Below the pieces are notes generated by a model that saw only the letters and a list, made by a program, of their open reading frames with translations, searched no databases and was not told where the DNA came from. A program made the translations under genes and the position numbers. Below, piece after piece: positions 8,119 to 17,380 of a stretch of 64,000 nucleotides of DNA (positions within the stretch are counted from its first letter, which is position 1; each line of letters starts with the position of its first letter). Source of the stretch: Martinezella lusitana. GTDB lineage: Bacteria; Pseudomonadota; Alphaproteobacteria; Rhizobiales; Rhizobiaceae. Location: positions 238,748 to 302,747 of the forward strand of contig NZ_WUEY01000007.1 in assembly GCF_010668395.1 (NCBI RefSeq), given 5' to 3'.

Positions 8119-9063
8119 TCAGCTGCGGCCGCGCCGGATCGCCAATGTTCCCGCTTCTGCGTCAAGTTCCGCGACGGCACCGAGCAAAATACTCGCAGGG
8201 CTGTTGCCGTGCCCGAGCGGCAGGCCGCCAAGAATCGGCACGCCTAGCTCGGCCAGATGTTCGCGCAGGATATCGATCACCGAATAACGGCGATCGAACT
8301 CGAAATCGGTGAACTGGCCGATGGCAACACCCGCCAAACCATCCAGATGGCCCGCCTTGCGCAGCATCGTCATCTGCCGATCCACCTGGCCGCGATACAA
8401 GCCAATGGCTTCGAGCAGAAGAATGGCGCCGTGCAGATCCGGCAATGCCCAGCCGGCAGATGTCGCGACCATATCGAGATTGCCGCCGATGAGCGGACCT
8501 CTGGCCGTTCCGGCGGTCGTCAGGCGGGAGGTCGGCTCTTCCAGGCGTGAATGGATGACGACGTCTTCCGTGGTCATCAGCGCCCGTCGCAGCGAATCGC
8601 GCGTATAGGGGCTGACCTCCTCTTCGTTCGGCCCGATAGAAAACGCGCCGTGAATGCCGGCCTGACGGCAGTTCTTCAGGAGGCTGAGATGCAATGCCGT
8701 GATGTCGCTGAAACCGATGACGAACTTCGGGTCCCCACGGGCCGCCGAAAAATCCAGTCGATCGGCGATCCGGTAGGATCCCTTGCCTCCGCGTGTGGTG
8801 AAGATCGCCCGAACATCGGGGTCGCGAAGCGCGGCATTGAGATCCGCCAGTCGCTGCTCGTCGGTGCCGGCAAGATAGTCGTGCTTGCAGAAGGCGTGCT
8901 CGCCAAAATCGACCCGCAGCCCCCAGCCCCGCAGTATTTCGGCATTCCGAAGGACCCTGTCCTTTTCGGGCGGGCTTGCGGGCGACACAAAGCGCACCTT
9001 GTCGCCCGGCCGCAATGGCGGCGGGATCAGCAGATCGGCTTTCGGATGAGCGCGTGATTCCAT
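8119..9063 (-). CDS. LD-carboxypeptidase / MccF-like serine peptidase (S66)
   Basis: 314 residues of peptidase family S66, cytosolic enzymes that trim murein tetrapeptides (LdcA) or inactivate microcin C-type peptide-nucleotides (MccF). The N-terminal lobe starts LRPGDKVRFVSPAS. The nucleophile is Ser119 in IGFSDIT, preceded by TTRGGKGSYRI. The C-terminal lobe holds GGNLDMV, LLLEAIG (catalytic Glu) and PLGHGN (catalytic His). I start at the ATG at 9063; the frame is open to 9111 with another ATG at 9087. No other murein gene is adjacent, so LdcA versus MccF activity cannot be decided. Confidence 0.83.
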   Translation of the reverse strand: MESRAHPKADLLIPPPLRPGDKVRFVSPASPPEKDRVLRNAEILRGWGLRVDFGEHAFCKHDYLAGTDEQRLADLNAALRDPDVRAIFTTRGGKGSYRIADRLDFSAARGDPKFVIGFSDITALHLSLLKNCRQAGIHGAFSIGPNEEEVSPYTRDSLRRALMTTEDVVIHSRLEEPTSRLTTAGTARGPLIGGNLDMVATSAGWALPDLHGAILLLEAIGLYRGQVDRQMTMLRKAGHLDGLAGVAIGQFTDFEFDRRYSVIDILREHLAELGVPILGGLPLGHGNSPASILLGAVAELDAEAGTLAIRRGRS

Positions 9064-9124
9064 GCTGTAATCTTGGCATGAAACCATGACATTCGTCAGC
9101 CGCCAACCCACGGCTGGCGAGCCT

Positions 9125-9934
9125 TTAACTCAAGAATGAATTGACGACCGCGGTCTTTGTCGAGGCGGGCCGCCTGGCTTTGGCATCGGACGCAGGCGTC
9201 CGGCCGGCCTTCGCCTTTCCTGTCCATAACGGCAGGCCGATGGATTGCGATACTTCCGGATCCGCAGTGAACACCGGATAGCCGCGCTCGATCAGCCGCT
9301 CGAGAATTTCGCGGTCCTTGCGGACATGCGATCGGGCAAGATTTTCCCTGTTGTAGACATGGCCGCCGGAATCGGGGTTGATGCCGGTGATAATCACTTC
9401 GGTCGCGCCGTTATAGAGCGCAAAGAGCACGGCGTTGATGCCGTTGGAGCATTTGTCGTCGGCTCCGATCTCGCTGCACTTCACGCCGCCGACCCGGTCC
9501 AGAAGCGCCATGCGCCGGTAACGATCGACGATCTCGAGCTTGTCGTAACGGTAGTTGAATGCCTCCAGCCCGTCTTGGAGCCGTTGAAACTCTTTCCGCC
9601 ACAGGAGCACATAAAGCATTCTCGCCCGCTCGCCGTTCAGGACGCGGCGCACCTCGACGGCGTTGGTGTTCGTTCCTTCGATCTGGTTGAATTGAAGGAG
9701 GGTGACGTCAGGCGCCTCTATCCCCCATCCCTTCGTCACCACCTGCGATCCGTTGATGGTGATAACCCGAAAGGTGCCGTCATAACCCACCGGCTTGTGC
9801 GATATCGGCGCCGATCCGACTACGACAACCGGTCCATTGAACCGCTCGGCCAGCACCGGCGGCTCCGGTCGGGTTAGACGATACTTGATCCGCCTATAGA
9901 TATGTTTCTTCAGTTCTTTCAGTCGAGCAGCCAT
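9125..9934 (-). CDS. Conserved hypothetical, Rossmann-like, possible glycosyltransferase-type fold
   Basis: 269 residues; not assigned to a family with confidence. The N-terminus is basic (KKHIYRRIKYR). It is followed by a beta-strand/loop pattern VVVVGSAPIS ... FRVITINGSQ and later EVIITGINPDSGGHVYN, reminiscent of MptE/DUF115 or GT29-like proteins where such loops bind a nucleotide. A KCSNGINAVLFAL segment (about residue 166) resembles the conserved acidic/polar site in those folds. The C-terminal 40 residues are low-complexity. It stands alone on the minus strand between the S66 peptidase and glpK. Confidence 0.55.
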   Translation of the reverse strand: MAARLKELKKHIYRRIKYRLTRPEPPVLAERFNGPVVVVGSAPISHKPVGYDGTFRVITINGSQVVTKGWGIEAPDVTLLQFNQIEGTNTNAVEVRRVLNGERARMLYVLLWRKEFQRLQDGLEAFNYRYDKLEIVDRYRRMALLDRVGGVKCSEIGADDKCSNGINAVLFALYNGATEVIITGINPDSGGHVYNRENLARSHVRKDREILERLIERGYPVFTADPEVSQSIGLPLWTGKAKAGRTPASDAKARRPASTKTAVVNSFLS

Positions 9935-10111
9935 TACACGCTTTGTCGTCTCTCAGAAGGTTCCCGTTCCCTGGGGAATCGATCCCGCGAAGTGCGATTC
10001 GGAATCGACTCCCGAACCACGGACGACATGAGTATCGCTGTGTTTTCTTATATAAGCAAAATAAAGAAATCTTACACGATATAACCTATGGTGAGCATCG
10101 ACACCGCGCCG

Positions 10112-11614
10112 TCACCCCTGCCGTGTACTCAAAGTGCGCGAAACCGCGTTCCTCCACCCCTTGAGTTTGGCTTTTCGTGTCCTGTCGTCCATAACGGGCT
10201 CGAAGCGGCGATCGCGCGCCCAGGCCTTGGCAAAACCGGCGCGATCCGGCCAGACGCCGGCACGACTGCCCGCCAGCCAGGCGGCGCCGAGGGCGGTCGT
10301 TTCGAGAATGGTCGGCCGATCGACGGGTGCGTCCAACAAGTCGGCAAGCCGCTGCATCGTCCAGTCCGAGGCGACCATGCCGCCGTCGACGCGCAGGACC
10401 GTATCCCGCCCGCTGCCGTTGCGCCAATCCTTGTGCATGGCATCGAGCAGATCGCGCGACTGGTAGCAGACGGCCTCGAGCGCTGCCCGGACGATTTCCG
10501 CGGGGCCGGTGTTGCGCGTGAGGCCGAAGATTGCGCCTCGGGCATCCGGGTCCCAGTGGGGAGCGCCGAGACCGGTGAAGGCCGGCACGAGATAAACCTC
10601 CTGCAATGGATCGGCCTTGGCCGCCAGGTCTCCGGAATCGGAGGCGCGCTGGATCGTCTTCAAGCCGTCGCGCAGCCATTGCACGGCGGCTCCCGCGATG
10701 AAGATCGATCCCTCAAGCGCATAGGTCGTCTCGCCGTTCAGCCGGTAGGCGATGGTGGTCAGCAGGCGGTTCCTGGAGCGCACCATGTCCGTGCCGGTGT
10801 TCAGCAGCGCGAAGCAGCCAGTGCCATAGGTGGATTTCATCATGCCGCGCTCGAAGCAGGCCTGGCCGATCGTCGCTGCCTGCTGATCGCCGGCAACGCC
10901 GAGAATCGGGATTTCGGCACCGAAGAGCGAAGCGTCCGTCACGCCGAAATCGGCGGCGCAATCCTTCACCTCGGGCAGCATCGCCGAGGGAATGCGCAGG
11001 ATGTCCAGCAGCTCCTCGTCCCATTCGTTGGTGCCGATATTGTACATCAGCGTCCGCGAAGCGTTGGTGGCGTCGGTGACGAAGCTTTTGCCCCCCGTCA
11101 GCCGCCAGATGAGGAAGGTATCGATGGTCCCGAAGCAGAGCTCGCCCTTGGCAGCGCGCACGCGCGCACCCTTCACATTGGTCAGCAACCAGGAAAGTTT
11201 GGTGCCGGAGAAATAGGGATCGAGCAGCAGACCGGTGCGGCCGGTGAACAGCTTCTCCAGGCCCTGACGTTTCAGCTTCTCGCAATAGCTTGCCGTGCGG
11301 CGATCCTGCCAGACGATGGCGTTGTGAATCGGCTTTCCCGTGTCGCGATCCCAGGCGACGACGGTCTCGCGCTGGTTGGTGATGCCGAGCGCGGCTATCT
11401 CCTTGGCAGTAATGCCGGCGGCCTCGATGGCCTTGCGGACGGTCAAGACAACGGACGACCAGATTTCCTCCGGATCGTGCTCGACCCAGCCAGGCTTGGG
11501 ATAGTGCTGGGTGAACTCCTTCTGCCCGACGCCGGCAACCTTCATCTTGCCGTCGAAAACGATAGCCCGCGTCGATGTGGTTCCCTGATCGATCGCCAAG
11601 ACATATCCGCTCAT
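10112..11614 (-). CDS. glpK: Glycerol kinase
   Basis: 500 residues, the usual GlpK length; phosphorylates glycerol to glycerol-3-phosphate in the cytosol. The FGGY-kinase phosphate-1 loop is present (LAIDQGTTSTRAI, residues 5-17), with the substrate motifs IVWQDRR, DPYFSGTK and the C-terminal ATP-binding VDGGM. The start at 11614 has GGAGGA at ideal spacing; the open frame continues 41 codons upstream without a better site. Neither glpD nor a glycerol transporter is adjacent. It is divergent from bdhA with about 230 bases between starts. Confidence 0.95.
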   Translation of the reverse strand: MSGYVLAIDQGTTSTRAIVFDGKMKVAGVGQKEFTQHYPKPGWVEHDPEEIWSSVVLTVRKAIEAAGITAKEIAALGITNQRETVVAWDRDTGKPIHNAIVWQDRRTASYCEKLKRQGLEKLFTGRTGLLLDPYFSGTKLSWLLTNVKGARVRAAKGELCFGTIDTFLIWRLTGGKSFVTDATNASRTLMYNIGTNEWDEELLDILRIPSAMLPEVKDCAADFGVTDASLFGAEIPILGVAGDQQAATIGQACFERGMMKSTYGTGCFALLNTGTDMVRSRNRLLTTIAYRLNGETTYALEGSIFIAGAAVQWLRDGLKTIQRASDSGDLAAKADPLQEVYLVPAFTGLGAPHWDPDARGAIFGLTRNTGPAEIVRAALEAVCYQSRDLLDAMHKDWRNGSGRDTVLRVDGGMVASDWTMQRLADLLDAPVDRPTILETTALGAAWLAGSRAGVWPDRAGFAKAWARDRRFEPVMDDRTRKAKLKGWRNAVSRTLSTRQG

Positions 11615-11848
11615 GCATTCCTCCCGCGTATTGCATCCCGAAACAACAGATACGCGAGCAAAACGAATGTGAAAAGAAAGCAAAACGAAATTTTTCGCTG
11701 AAAGATGCGCTTTCTTGTTCATCGTATCGCGGAGCAAGGTGCTGCTGAAGGAACCGGCTGCAATGCGATTGCCATATCCGGGCGTTTGGGACTAGGCTCG
11801 GAGCGTTTTGCACTGCAGCAGAAAGCTGCGCTGTCCAAGGAGAAGATC

Positions 11849-12625
11849 ATGGCAAGAACAGTTGTCGTCACCGGTTCCACGAGCGGTATCGGCCTCGCCA
11901 TCGCGACCGCCTTCGCCGCCAAGGGCGATAACGTCGTCATCAACGGTTTCGGAAAGCCCGAAGAGATCGACGCCATCAAGGCCAAGCTCGAAGCCTCCGG
12001 CGGCGGCAAGGTGATCTATCATCCGGCCGACATGACGAAGCCCGCCGAGATCGCCGACCTGATCGCGACCGCCAATTCCACCTTCGGCAGCGTCGATGTC
12101 CTGGTCAACAATGCCGGCATTCAGCATGTCGAGAAGATCGAGGATTTCCCGATCGAGAAGTGGGACCAGATCATCGCGATCAACCTCTCCAGTTCCTTCC
12201 ACACCATCCGCGCCGCCATCCCGCTGATGAAAGCCAGGAAATACGGCCGCATCATCAATATCGCCTCGGCGCACGGCCTGGTCGCCTCTCCCTTCAAATC
12301 CGCCTATGTCGCCGCAAAGCATGGTATATTGGGCCTGACCAAGACGGCAGCGCTCGAGCTTGCCGAATTCGGCGTCACGGTGAATGCCATTTGCCCCGGC
12401 TACGTCCTGACCCCGCTCGTCGAAAAGCAGATCCCGGATACGGCCAAGGCCCGCGGCATGACCGAGGAGCAGGTGAAGAACGAAGTCATTCTCAAGGCCC
12501 AGCCCACGCACGAATTCGTCAAGGCCGAGGAGATCGGCGCCCTGTCGCTCTATCTCGCCAGCGACGAGGCGCGTCAGGTGACCGGCACACACGTCTCGAT
12601 TGACGGTGGCTGGACCGCGGAATAA
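11849..12625 (+). CDS. bdhA: D-beta-hydroxybutyrate dehydrogenase
   Basis: 258-residue short-chain dehydrogenase/reductase that oxidises D-3-hydroxybutyrate to acetoacetate with NAD+, the step feeding PHB breakdown products into central metabolism. The nucleotide loop TGSTSGIG, NNAGIQH, the catalytic Ser region NIASAHG and YVAAKHG (Tyr-Lys pair) are visible. The C-terminal HEFVKAEEIGALSLYLASD is typical of BdhA. The start is fixed by CCAAGGAGAAG upstream of the ATG. xdhA follows after 62 bases, matching the bdhA-xdhA-xdhB arrangement known in Sinorhizobium. Confidence 0.93.
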   Translation: MARTVVVTGSTSGIGLAIATAFAAKGDNVVINGFGKPEEIDAIKAKLEASGGGKVIYHPADMTKPAEIADLIATANSTFGSVDVLVNNAGIQHVEKIEDFPIEKWDQIIAINLSSSFHTIRAAIPLMKARKYGRIINIASAHGLVASPFKSAYVAAKHGILGLTKTAALELAEFGVTVNAICPGYVLTPLVEKQIPDTAKARGMTEEQVKNEVILKAQPTHEFVKAEEIGALSLYLASDEARQVTGTHVSIDGGWTAE

Positions 12626-12687
12626 CCATATACGGTTAGGGCCGGGTTCATATCCGGCCCGACCAACAGATAATAAACGGGAACGAC

Positions 12688-14154
12688 ATGAGCGACAGCA
12701 TCCGCTTTATCCTCAACGGCGAGGATATTACGCTATCAAGTCTGCGCCCCACCGAGACGCTGCTCGACTTCCTGCGTCTCAAGCGGCGGCTGACGGGAAC
12801 GAAGGAAGGATGCGCGGAAGGCGACTGCGGCGCCTGCACGGTGCTTGTGGGACGGCTGATCGACGGCGGGCTGCACTATGAGTCGGTCAATGCCTGCATC
12901 CGCTTCGTCGGCTCTCTGCATGCAACCCACGTCGTTACCGTCGAACATCTGGCAGCGCAGAACGGCACCCTGCATCCGGTGCAGCAGGCCATGGTCGATT
13001 GCCACGGTTCGCAATGCGGCTTCTGCACGCCGGGCTTCATCATGTCGCTCTACGGCCTCTGGCTTTCGACGGAAAACCCAAGCCGGGCGCAGATCGAAAA
13101 GTCGCTTCAGGGCAATCTCTGTCGATGCACGGGCTACGAGCCGATCGTCAAGGCGGCCGAGCAGGTCAGCCAGAAGCGGCCGAGCGCGCTCTTCGACCCG
13201 CTCGAAAGGACAAGAGCGGATATCATCGCCCGCCTCTGGGCGATGCAGGGCGGCGACACGATCACCATTACCGAAGGCGAGGATCGCCTGATCGTGCCGG
13301 GTTCCGTCTCCGCCTTGGCCCAGGTGCTCGCCGACGAGCCGAAGGCGACCGTCGTCGCCGGCTCGACCGATGTCGGCCTGTGGGTGACGAAGCAGATGCG
13401 CCGGCTCAATCCGGTCGTCTTCATCAACCATCTGGCCGATCTGCAGAAAATCTCCGTGGAAGACGATGGGCTGAGCATCGGCGCCGGTGTCACCTACAGC
13501 CGCGCCTTTGCGGCCATCAGCGAAAAGATTCCTGCGTTTGCCGGCCTTATCAACCGCATCGGCGGCGAGCAGGTGCGCAACATGGGCACCATCGGCGGCA
13601 ACATCGCCAACGGCTCGCCGATCGGCGATAGCCCTCCGCCACTGATCGCGCTCGGCGCAACGGTGAGGCTTCGCTCGACGGCAGGCACCCGCAGCCTGCT
13701 GCTGGAAGATTTCTTCATCGATTACGGCAAGCAGGATCGCCATCCCGGCGAGTTCGTGGAAGGAATCTTTGTCCCCTACCCGGCCGTCGATACGCATTTC
13801 GCCGTGTACAAGATTTCCAAGCGCCGCGACGAGGATATCTCGGCCGCCTGTGGCGCTTTCCTCCTGGCGCTGGACGATGCCGGCAATGTTGCCGATATCC
13901 GCATCGCCTTCGGCGGCATGGCCGCAACGCCGAAGCGCGCCCGCACGGTCGAGGCCGAGTTGATCGGCAAGCCCTGGACGGAGGCGACGGTCACCGCCGC
14001 ACGCAATGCCTTCGACGCCGACTACAAGCCGCTGACCGACTGGCGTGCCACGGCCGAATACCGCCAGCTGACGGCAAAGAACCTGCTGATCCGCTTCTAT
14101 CTGGAAACGGTCGGGGCGCCGCAGGAATTGAAGCGCTTCGAGGTGCTGGCATGA
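12688..14154 (+). CDS. xdhA: Xanthine dehydrogenase small subunit (2Fe-2S and FAD domains)
   Basis: 488 residues. The N-terminal plant-type ferredoxin domain has the cysteine set GCAEGDCGAC (Cys42, 47, 50) plus Cys70. The second [2Fe-2S] domain has CGFCTPGF and CRCTGY (about 112-150). From about residue 190 comes the FAD domain with VVAGSTDVGLWV and MGTIGGNIANGSPIGD. It transfers electrons from the molybdenum subunit XdhB to NAD+. It belongs to the xanthine to urate step of the purine pathway whose later enzymes lie downstream. A RIME-like element separates it from xdhB. Confidence 0.95.
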   Translation: MSDSIRFILNGEDITLSSLRPTETLLDFLRLKRRLTGTKEGCAEGDCGACTVLVGRLIDGGLHYESVNACIRFVGSLHATHVVTVEHLAAQNGTLHPVQQAMVDCHGSQCGFCTPGFIMSLYGLWLSTENPSRAQIEKSLQGNLCRCTGYEPIVKAAEQVSQKRPSALFDPLERTRADIIARLWAMQGGDTITITEGEDRLIVPGSVSALAQVLADEPKATVVAGSTDVGLWVTKQMRRLNPVVFINHLADLQKISVEDDGLSIGAGVTYSRAFAAISEKIPAFAGLINRIGGEQVRNMGTIGGNIANGSPIGDSPPPLIALGATVRLRSTAGTRSLLLEDFFIDYGKQDRHPGEFVEGIFVPYPAVDTHFAVYKISKRRDEDISAACGAFLLALDDAGNVADIRIAFGGMAATPKRARTVEAELIGKPWTEATVTAARNAFDADYKPLTDWRATAEYRQLTAKNLLIRFYLETVGAPQELKRFEVLA

Positions 14155-14180
14155 TGACGGCGACGGTATATGCCGCATTG

Positions 14181-14333
14181 CCCCTCACCCTAGCCCTCTC
14201 TCCGTTGGAACGGGGAGAGGGAACGACCTCTGTACCCTCGCCAGTTGATGGGCTGGAAGGAAGGCTGCGAGGTCGCCTATCTCCTTCTCCCCGTCAAAAC
14301 GGGGAGAAGGTGCCCGACAGGGCGGATGAGGGG
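14181..14333. repeat. RIME-like intergenic mosaic element
   Basis: Two large palindromes: CCCTCTC..CCGTT / AACGGGGAGAGGG at about 14194-14221, and CTTCTCCCCGT / ACGGGGAGAAG at about 14284-14309. Outer ends CCCCTCACCC and GGGCGGATGAGGGG are also complementary. This architecture is that of the rhizobial intergenic mosaic elements dispersed in Rhizobiaceae genomes. It sits inside the xdhA-xdhB gap, where hairpins could alter message stability. Confidence 0.75.
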
Positions 14334-14387
14334 CTACTCACGATCGGTCTTGCCATCGGGAACATTCTCGCAGAAGGAGGACGATAA

Positions 14388-16727
14388 ATGGATAAATCCA
14401 CCTTCGAAGAGCGCAAGGTCGTCATCAACGGCTCCATGCACGGCTCGCTGCGGCATGATTCCGCGCACAAGCATGTCACCGGCACGGCCGATTATATCGA
14501 CGATATTCCCGAACCCGCCGGCCTCTTGCACGGCGCGCTCGGCCTTTCCGACCGTGCCCATGCCGAGATCGCCGGCATCGATCTTTCGGCCGTCAGGGCC
14601 TACCCCGGCGTCGTCTGGGTATTCACCGGCGCCGACGTTCCCGGCGTCAACGATACCAGTTCCAACGGCATGCACGACGAACCGCTGCTCGCCGAAACCA
14701 AGGCCGAGTTTCACGGCCAGCCGATTTTCGCCGTCATCGCCGAAACACGCGATGCGGCCCGTCGTGCCGCTCGCCTCGCCAAGATCGACTATCGCGACCT
14801 GCCGCATTGGAGCGATATCGACGGCGCGCTCGCCAATGGTGGGCCGCTCGTCTACGAGCCGATGACGCTGAAGCGCGGCGAACCTGAAACCGAGATGGCA
14901 AATGCCAAGCATCGCATCAAGGCGCAGATGCGCATCGGCGGCCAGGAGCATTTCTACCTCGAGAGCCATATCGCCATGGCGATCCCCGGCGAAGACGACG
15001 AAGTCGCCGTCTGGTCGTCCACCCAGCATCCGAGCGAAATCCAGCACATCGTCGGCCATGTGCTGGGTATTCCGTCCAACGCCGTGACCGTCAACGTGCG
15101 CCGCATGGGCGGCGGCTTCGGCGGCAAGGAAACGCAGGGCAACCAGTTTGCCGCACTCGCCGCCGTCGCCGCCAAGAAGCTCGGCCGCGCCGTCAAATTC
15201 CGGCCCGACCGCGACGAGGACATGAGCGCCACGGGCAAGCGCCATGATTTCCTGGTGGATTACGAGGTCGGCTTCGATGATGACGGCCGCATCCACGCCG
15301 TCGATGCCACCTATGCCGCCCGCTGCGGTTTCTCCTCCGATCTTTCCGGGCCAGTCACCGACCGCGCGCTGTTCCACGCCGATTCGAGCTATTTCTATCC
15401 GCATGTGCATCTGGTTTCGAAACCGCTGAAGACGCATACCGTCTCCAACACCGCCTTCCGCGGCTTCGGCGGCCCGCAAGGGATGGTTGGCGGCGAACGC
15501 ATGATCGAGGAAATCGCCTATGCGCTCGGCAAGGACCCGCTCGAAATCCGCCGCGCCAATTTCTACGGCCAGCCGGGCTCCGGCCGGACCCTGACGCCCT
15601 ATCACCAGGAAGTCACCGACAACATCATCAACCGCATCGTCGACGAGCTGGAACAAACCTCCGACTATCAGGCGCGACGCAAGGCCATCATCGAGTTCAA
15701 CCGCTCCAGCCGCTTCATCCGCAAGGGGATCGCGCTGACGCCGGTGAAATTCGGCATCTCCTTCACCATGACCGCCTTCAACCAGGCGGGCGCGCTGGTG
15801 CATGTCTATCAGGACGGCTCCATCCACCTCAATCATGGCGGCACCGAAATGGGCCAGGGCCTCTATACGAAAGTGGCGCAGGTCCTGGCCGACAGTTTCC
15901 AGGTCGATATCGACCGTGTGAAGATCACCGCGACGACGACCGGCAAGGTGCCGAATACGTCGGCGACGGCGGCTTCCTCCGGCTCCGATCTGAACGGCAT
16001 GGCGGCCTTCGATGCCGGCCGGCAGATCAAGGAGCGGCTTGTCGCCTTCGCGGTCGAAAAATGGGGCGTCGGCGCCGAGGAAGTGCAGTTCCTGCCCAAC
16101 CGCGTGCGTGTGGGCGACACCGAAATCCCCTTCCCGGATTTCATCAAACAGGCCTACTTCGCCCGCGTCCAGCTTTCCGCCGCCGGCTTCTACAAGACGC
16201 CGAAGATCCATTGGGATCGCAAGGCAGGCCGCGGAACGCCCTTCTACTACTTCTCCTATGGAGCGGCCTGCTCGGAAGTGTCGATCGACACGCTGACCGG
16301 CGAATATCTGATCGACCGGGCCGATATCCTCCACGATGTCGGCCGCTCCCTCAATCCGGCGATCGATATCGGCCAGGTCGAGGGCGCCTTCGTGCAGGGC
16401 ATGGGCTGGCTGACGACCGAAGAACTCTGGTGGGATGCCAAGGGCCGGCTGCGCACCCATGCGCCGTCCACCTACAAGATCCCGCTCGCCTCGGACCGGC
16501 CGAAGATCTTCAACGTCCGTCTCGCCGAATGGTCGGAAAATACCGAGGCCACCGTCGGCCGCTCCAAGGCCGTCGGCGAGCCGCCTTTCATGCTGCCCAT
16601 CTCGGTGCTTGAAGCATTGTCGATGGCCGTCGCCAGCATCGCGGACTATCGCGTCTGCCCACGCCTCGATGCTCCGGCAACACCGGAGCGGGTGCTGATG
16701 GCAGTCGAGCGGTTGAAGGGGATGTGA
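14388..16727 (+). CDS. xdhB: Xanthine dehydrogenase molybdopterin-binding subunit
   Basis: 779 residues; the molybdenum cofactor subunit where xanthine and hypoxanthine are hydroxylated. Signature stretches include GRAVKFRPDRDEDM, RRMGGGFGGKE (Moco region), AFRGFGGPQG, GGTEMGQGLYTK and the C-terminal active-site Glu in KAVGEPPFML. The start ATG has an AGGAGG element within 10 bases upstream. The Moco-inserting chaperone gene xdhC is absent downstream, where RIME-like palindromes are found instead, so XdhC must be encoded elsewhere if the enzyme is active. Confidence 0.95.
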   Translation: MDKSTFEERKVVINGSMHGSLRHDSAHKHVTGTADYIDDIPEPAGLLHGALGLSDRAHAEIAGIDLSAVRAYPGVVWVFTGADVPGVNDTSSNGMHDEPLLAETKAEFHGQPIFAVIAETRDAARRAARLAKIDYRDLPHWSDIDGALANGGPLVYEPMTLKRGEPETEMANAKHRIKAQMRIGGQEHFYLESHIAMAIPGEDDEVAVWSSTQHPSEIQHIVGHVLGIPSNAVTVNVRRMGGGFGGKETQGNQFAALAAVAAKKLGRAVKFRPDRDEDMSATGKRHDFLVDYEVGFDDDGRIHAVDATYAARCGFSSDLSGPVTDRALFHADSSYFYPHVHLVSKPLKTHTVSNTAFRGFGGPQGMVGGERMIEEIAYALGKDPLEIRRANFYGQPGSGRTLTPYHQEVTDNIINRIVDELEQTSDYQARRKAIIEFNRSSRFIRKGIALTPVKFGISFTMTAFNQAGALVHVYQDGSIHLNHGGTEMGQGLYTKVAQVLADSFQVDIDRVKITATTTGKVPNTSATAASSGSDLNGMAAFDAGRQIKERLVAFAVEKWGVGAEEVQFLPNRVRVGDTEIPFPDFIKQAYFARVQLSAAGFYKTPKIHWDRKAGRGTPFYYFSYGAACSEVSIDTLTGEYLIDRADILHDVGRSLNPAIDIGQVEGAFVQGMGWLTTEELWWDAKGRLRTHAPSTYKIPLASDRPKIFNVRLAEWSENTEATVGRSKAVGEPPFMLPISVLEALSMAVASIADYRVCPRLDAPATPERVLMAVERLKGM

Positions 16728-16811
16728 TGTCCTTTGGGACGCAAAGTTTGCTGTGATGCTGCAAGTAAAGGAGTTTGAGGCCGAACTGGAGGTTTGGGTA
16801 TGCGGCAGTAT

Positions 16812-17004
16812 ACCCCCCTCTGTCAGCTTCGCTGACATCTCCCCCACAAGGGGGGAGATTGGTAGCCTGTAGCCTTCTCGACGCGTATCAAGCGCACCAG
16901 GCATCTGTGGAAACAATGTCGCGATACTCCGCAAGGCGGGCGCAGCAAACTCCTAACGATCTCCCCCCTTGTTGGGGAGATGTCACGAAGTGACAGAGGG
17001 GGGT
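16812..17004. repeat. Pair of inverted RIME2-like palindromic elements
   Basis: 16812-16859 and 16958-17004 are near-identical units in opposite orientation. Each contains TGTCA(GC)TTCG(C)TGACA-type and ATCTCCCCC..GGGGAGAT-type hairpins ending in a CCCCCCTCTGTCA block. About 100 bases of sequence without recognisable features lie between them. The whole 16728-17074 interval holds no gene I can support. Confidence 0.75.
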
Positions 17005-17074
17005 GCACACTCTCCACTCATCATAATAGTCTCAACCAGATACCTTTCATCGAGCCTTAGGCGATCCTCGCCGC

Positions 17075-17278
17075 CTATGGCAGCCGCTTGTCGTCATAAT
17101 GCGGCTCACGCCCATCGAGAAATCCAAGGTCGCGCTTCAAGCGGTCCGGCATCTCGTCGAGATCCAGATGCGGGGACGGTTCGCCATGCGCCAGGAAGAC
17201 CTGCGCCAGCGATTCCAAAAAACGCGCCAAGAGCCTGGGCTTGGCTGCATCCACCGGTTCCATGACATAGCAATCCAT
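17075..17278 (-). CDS. Small protein, possibly DUF1127-like
   Basis: 67 residues with a polar central region rich in Leu/Asp and a C-terminal RLKRDLGFLDGR segment that recalls the short C-terminal motif of DUF1127/YjiS proteins (LxRDxGL followed by Asp/Arg). It is divergent from the LysR gene, with starts about 100 bases apart, as expected for a LysR regulator's direct target. No function can be assigned. Being short and GC-rich it could be spurious, but its position and motif favour a real gene. Confidence 0.5.
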   Translation of the reverse strand: MDCYVMEPVDAAKPRLLARFLESLAQVFLAHGEPSPHLDLDEMPDRLKRDLGFLDGREPHYDDKRLP

Positions 17279-17380
17279 GACGACACCTCAATCAAATCCG
17301 TGATATGGATTGCAGTTTGTCGCGAATAATGCTGGAATTCCAATCGAACTATCGTCTGAACGCATAAAGAGAACTTATCC

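Noticed and set aside
14334..16934. 866-codon open frame on the minus strand opposite xdhB
   Set aside because: It is the GC-rich antisense shadow of xdhB; the translation is a His/Asp/Gly-rich low-complexity sequence with no family motif.
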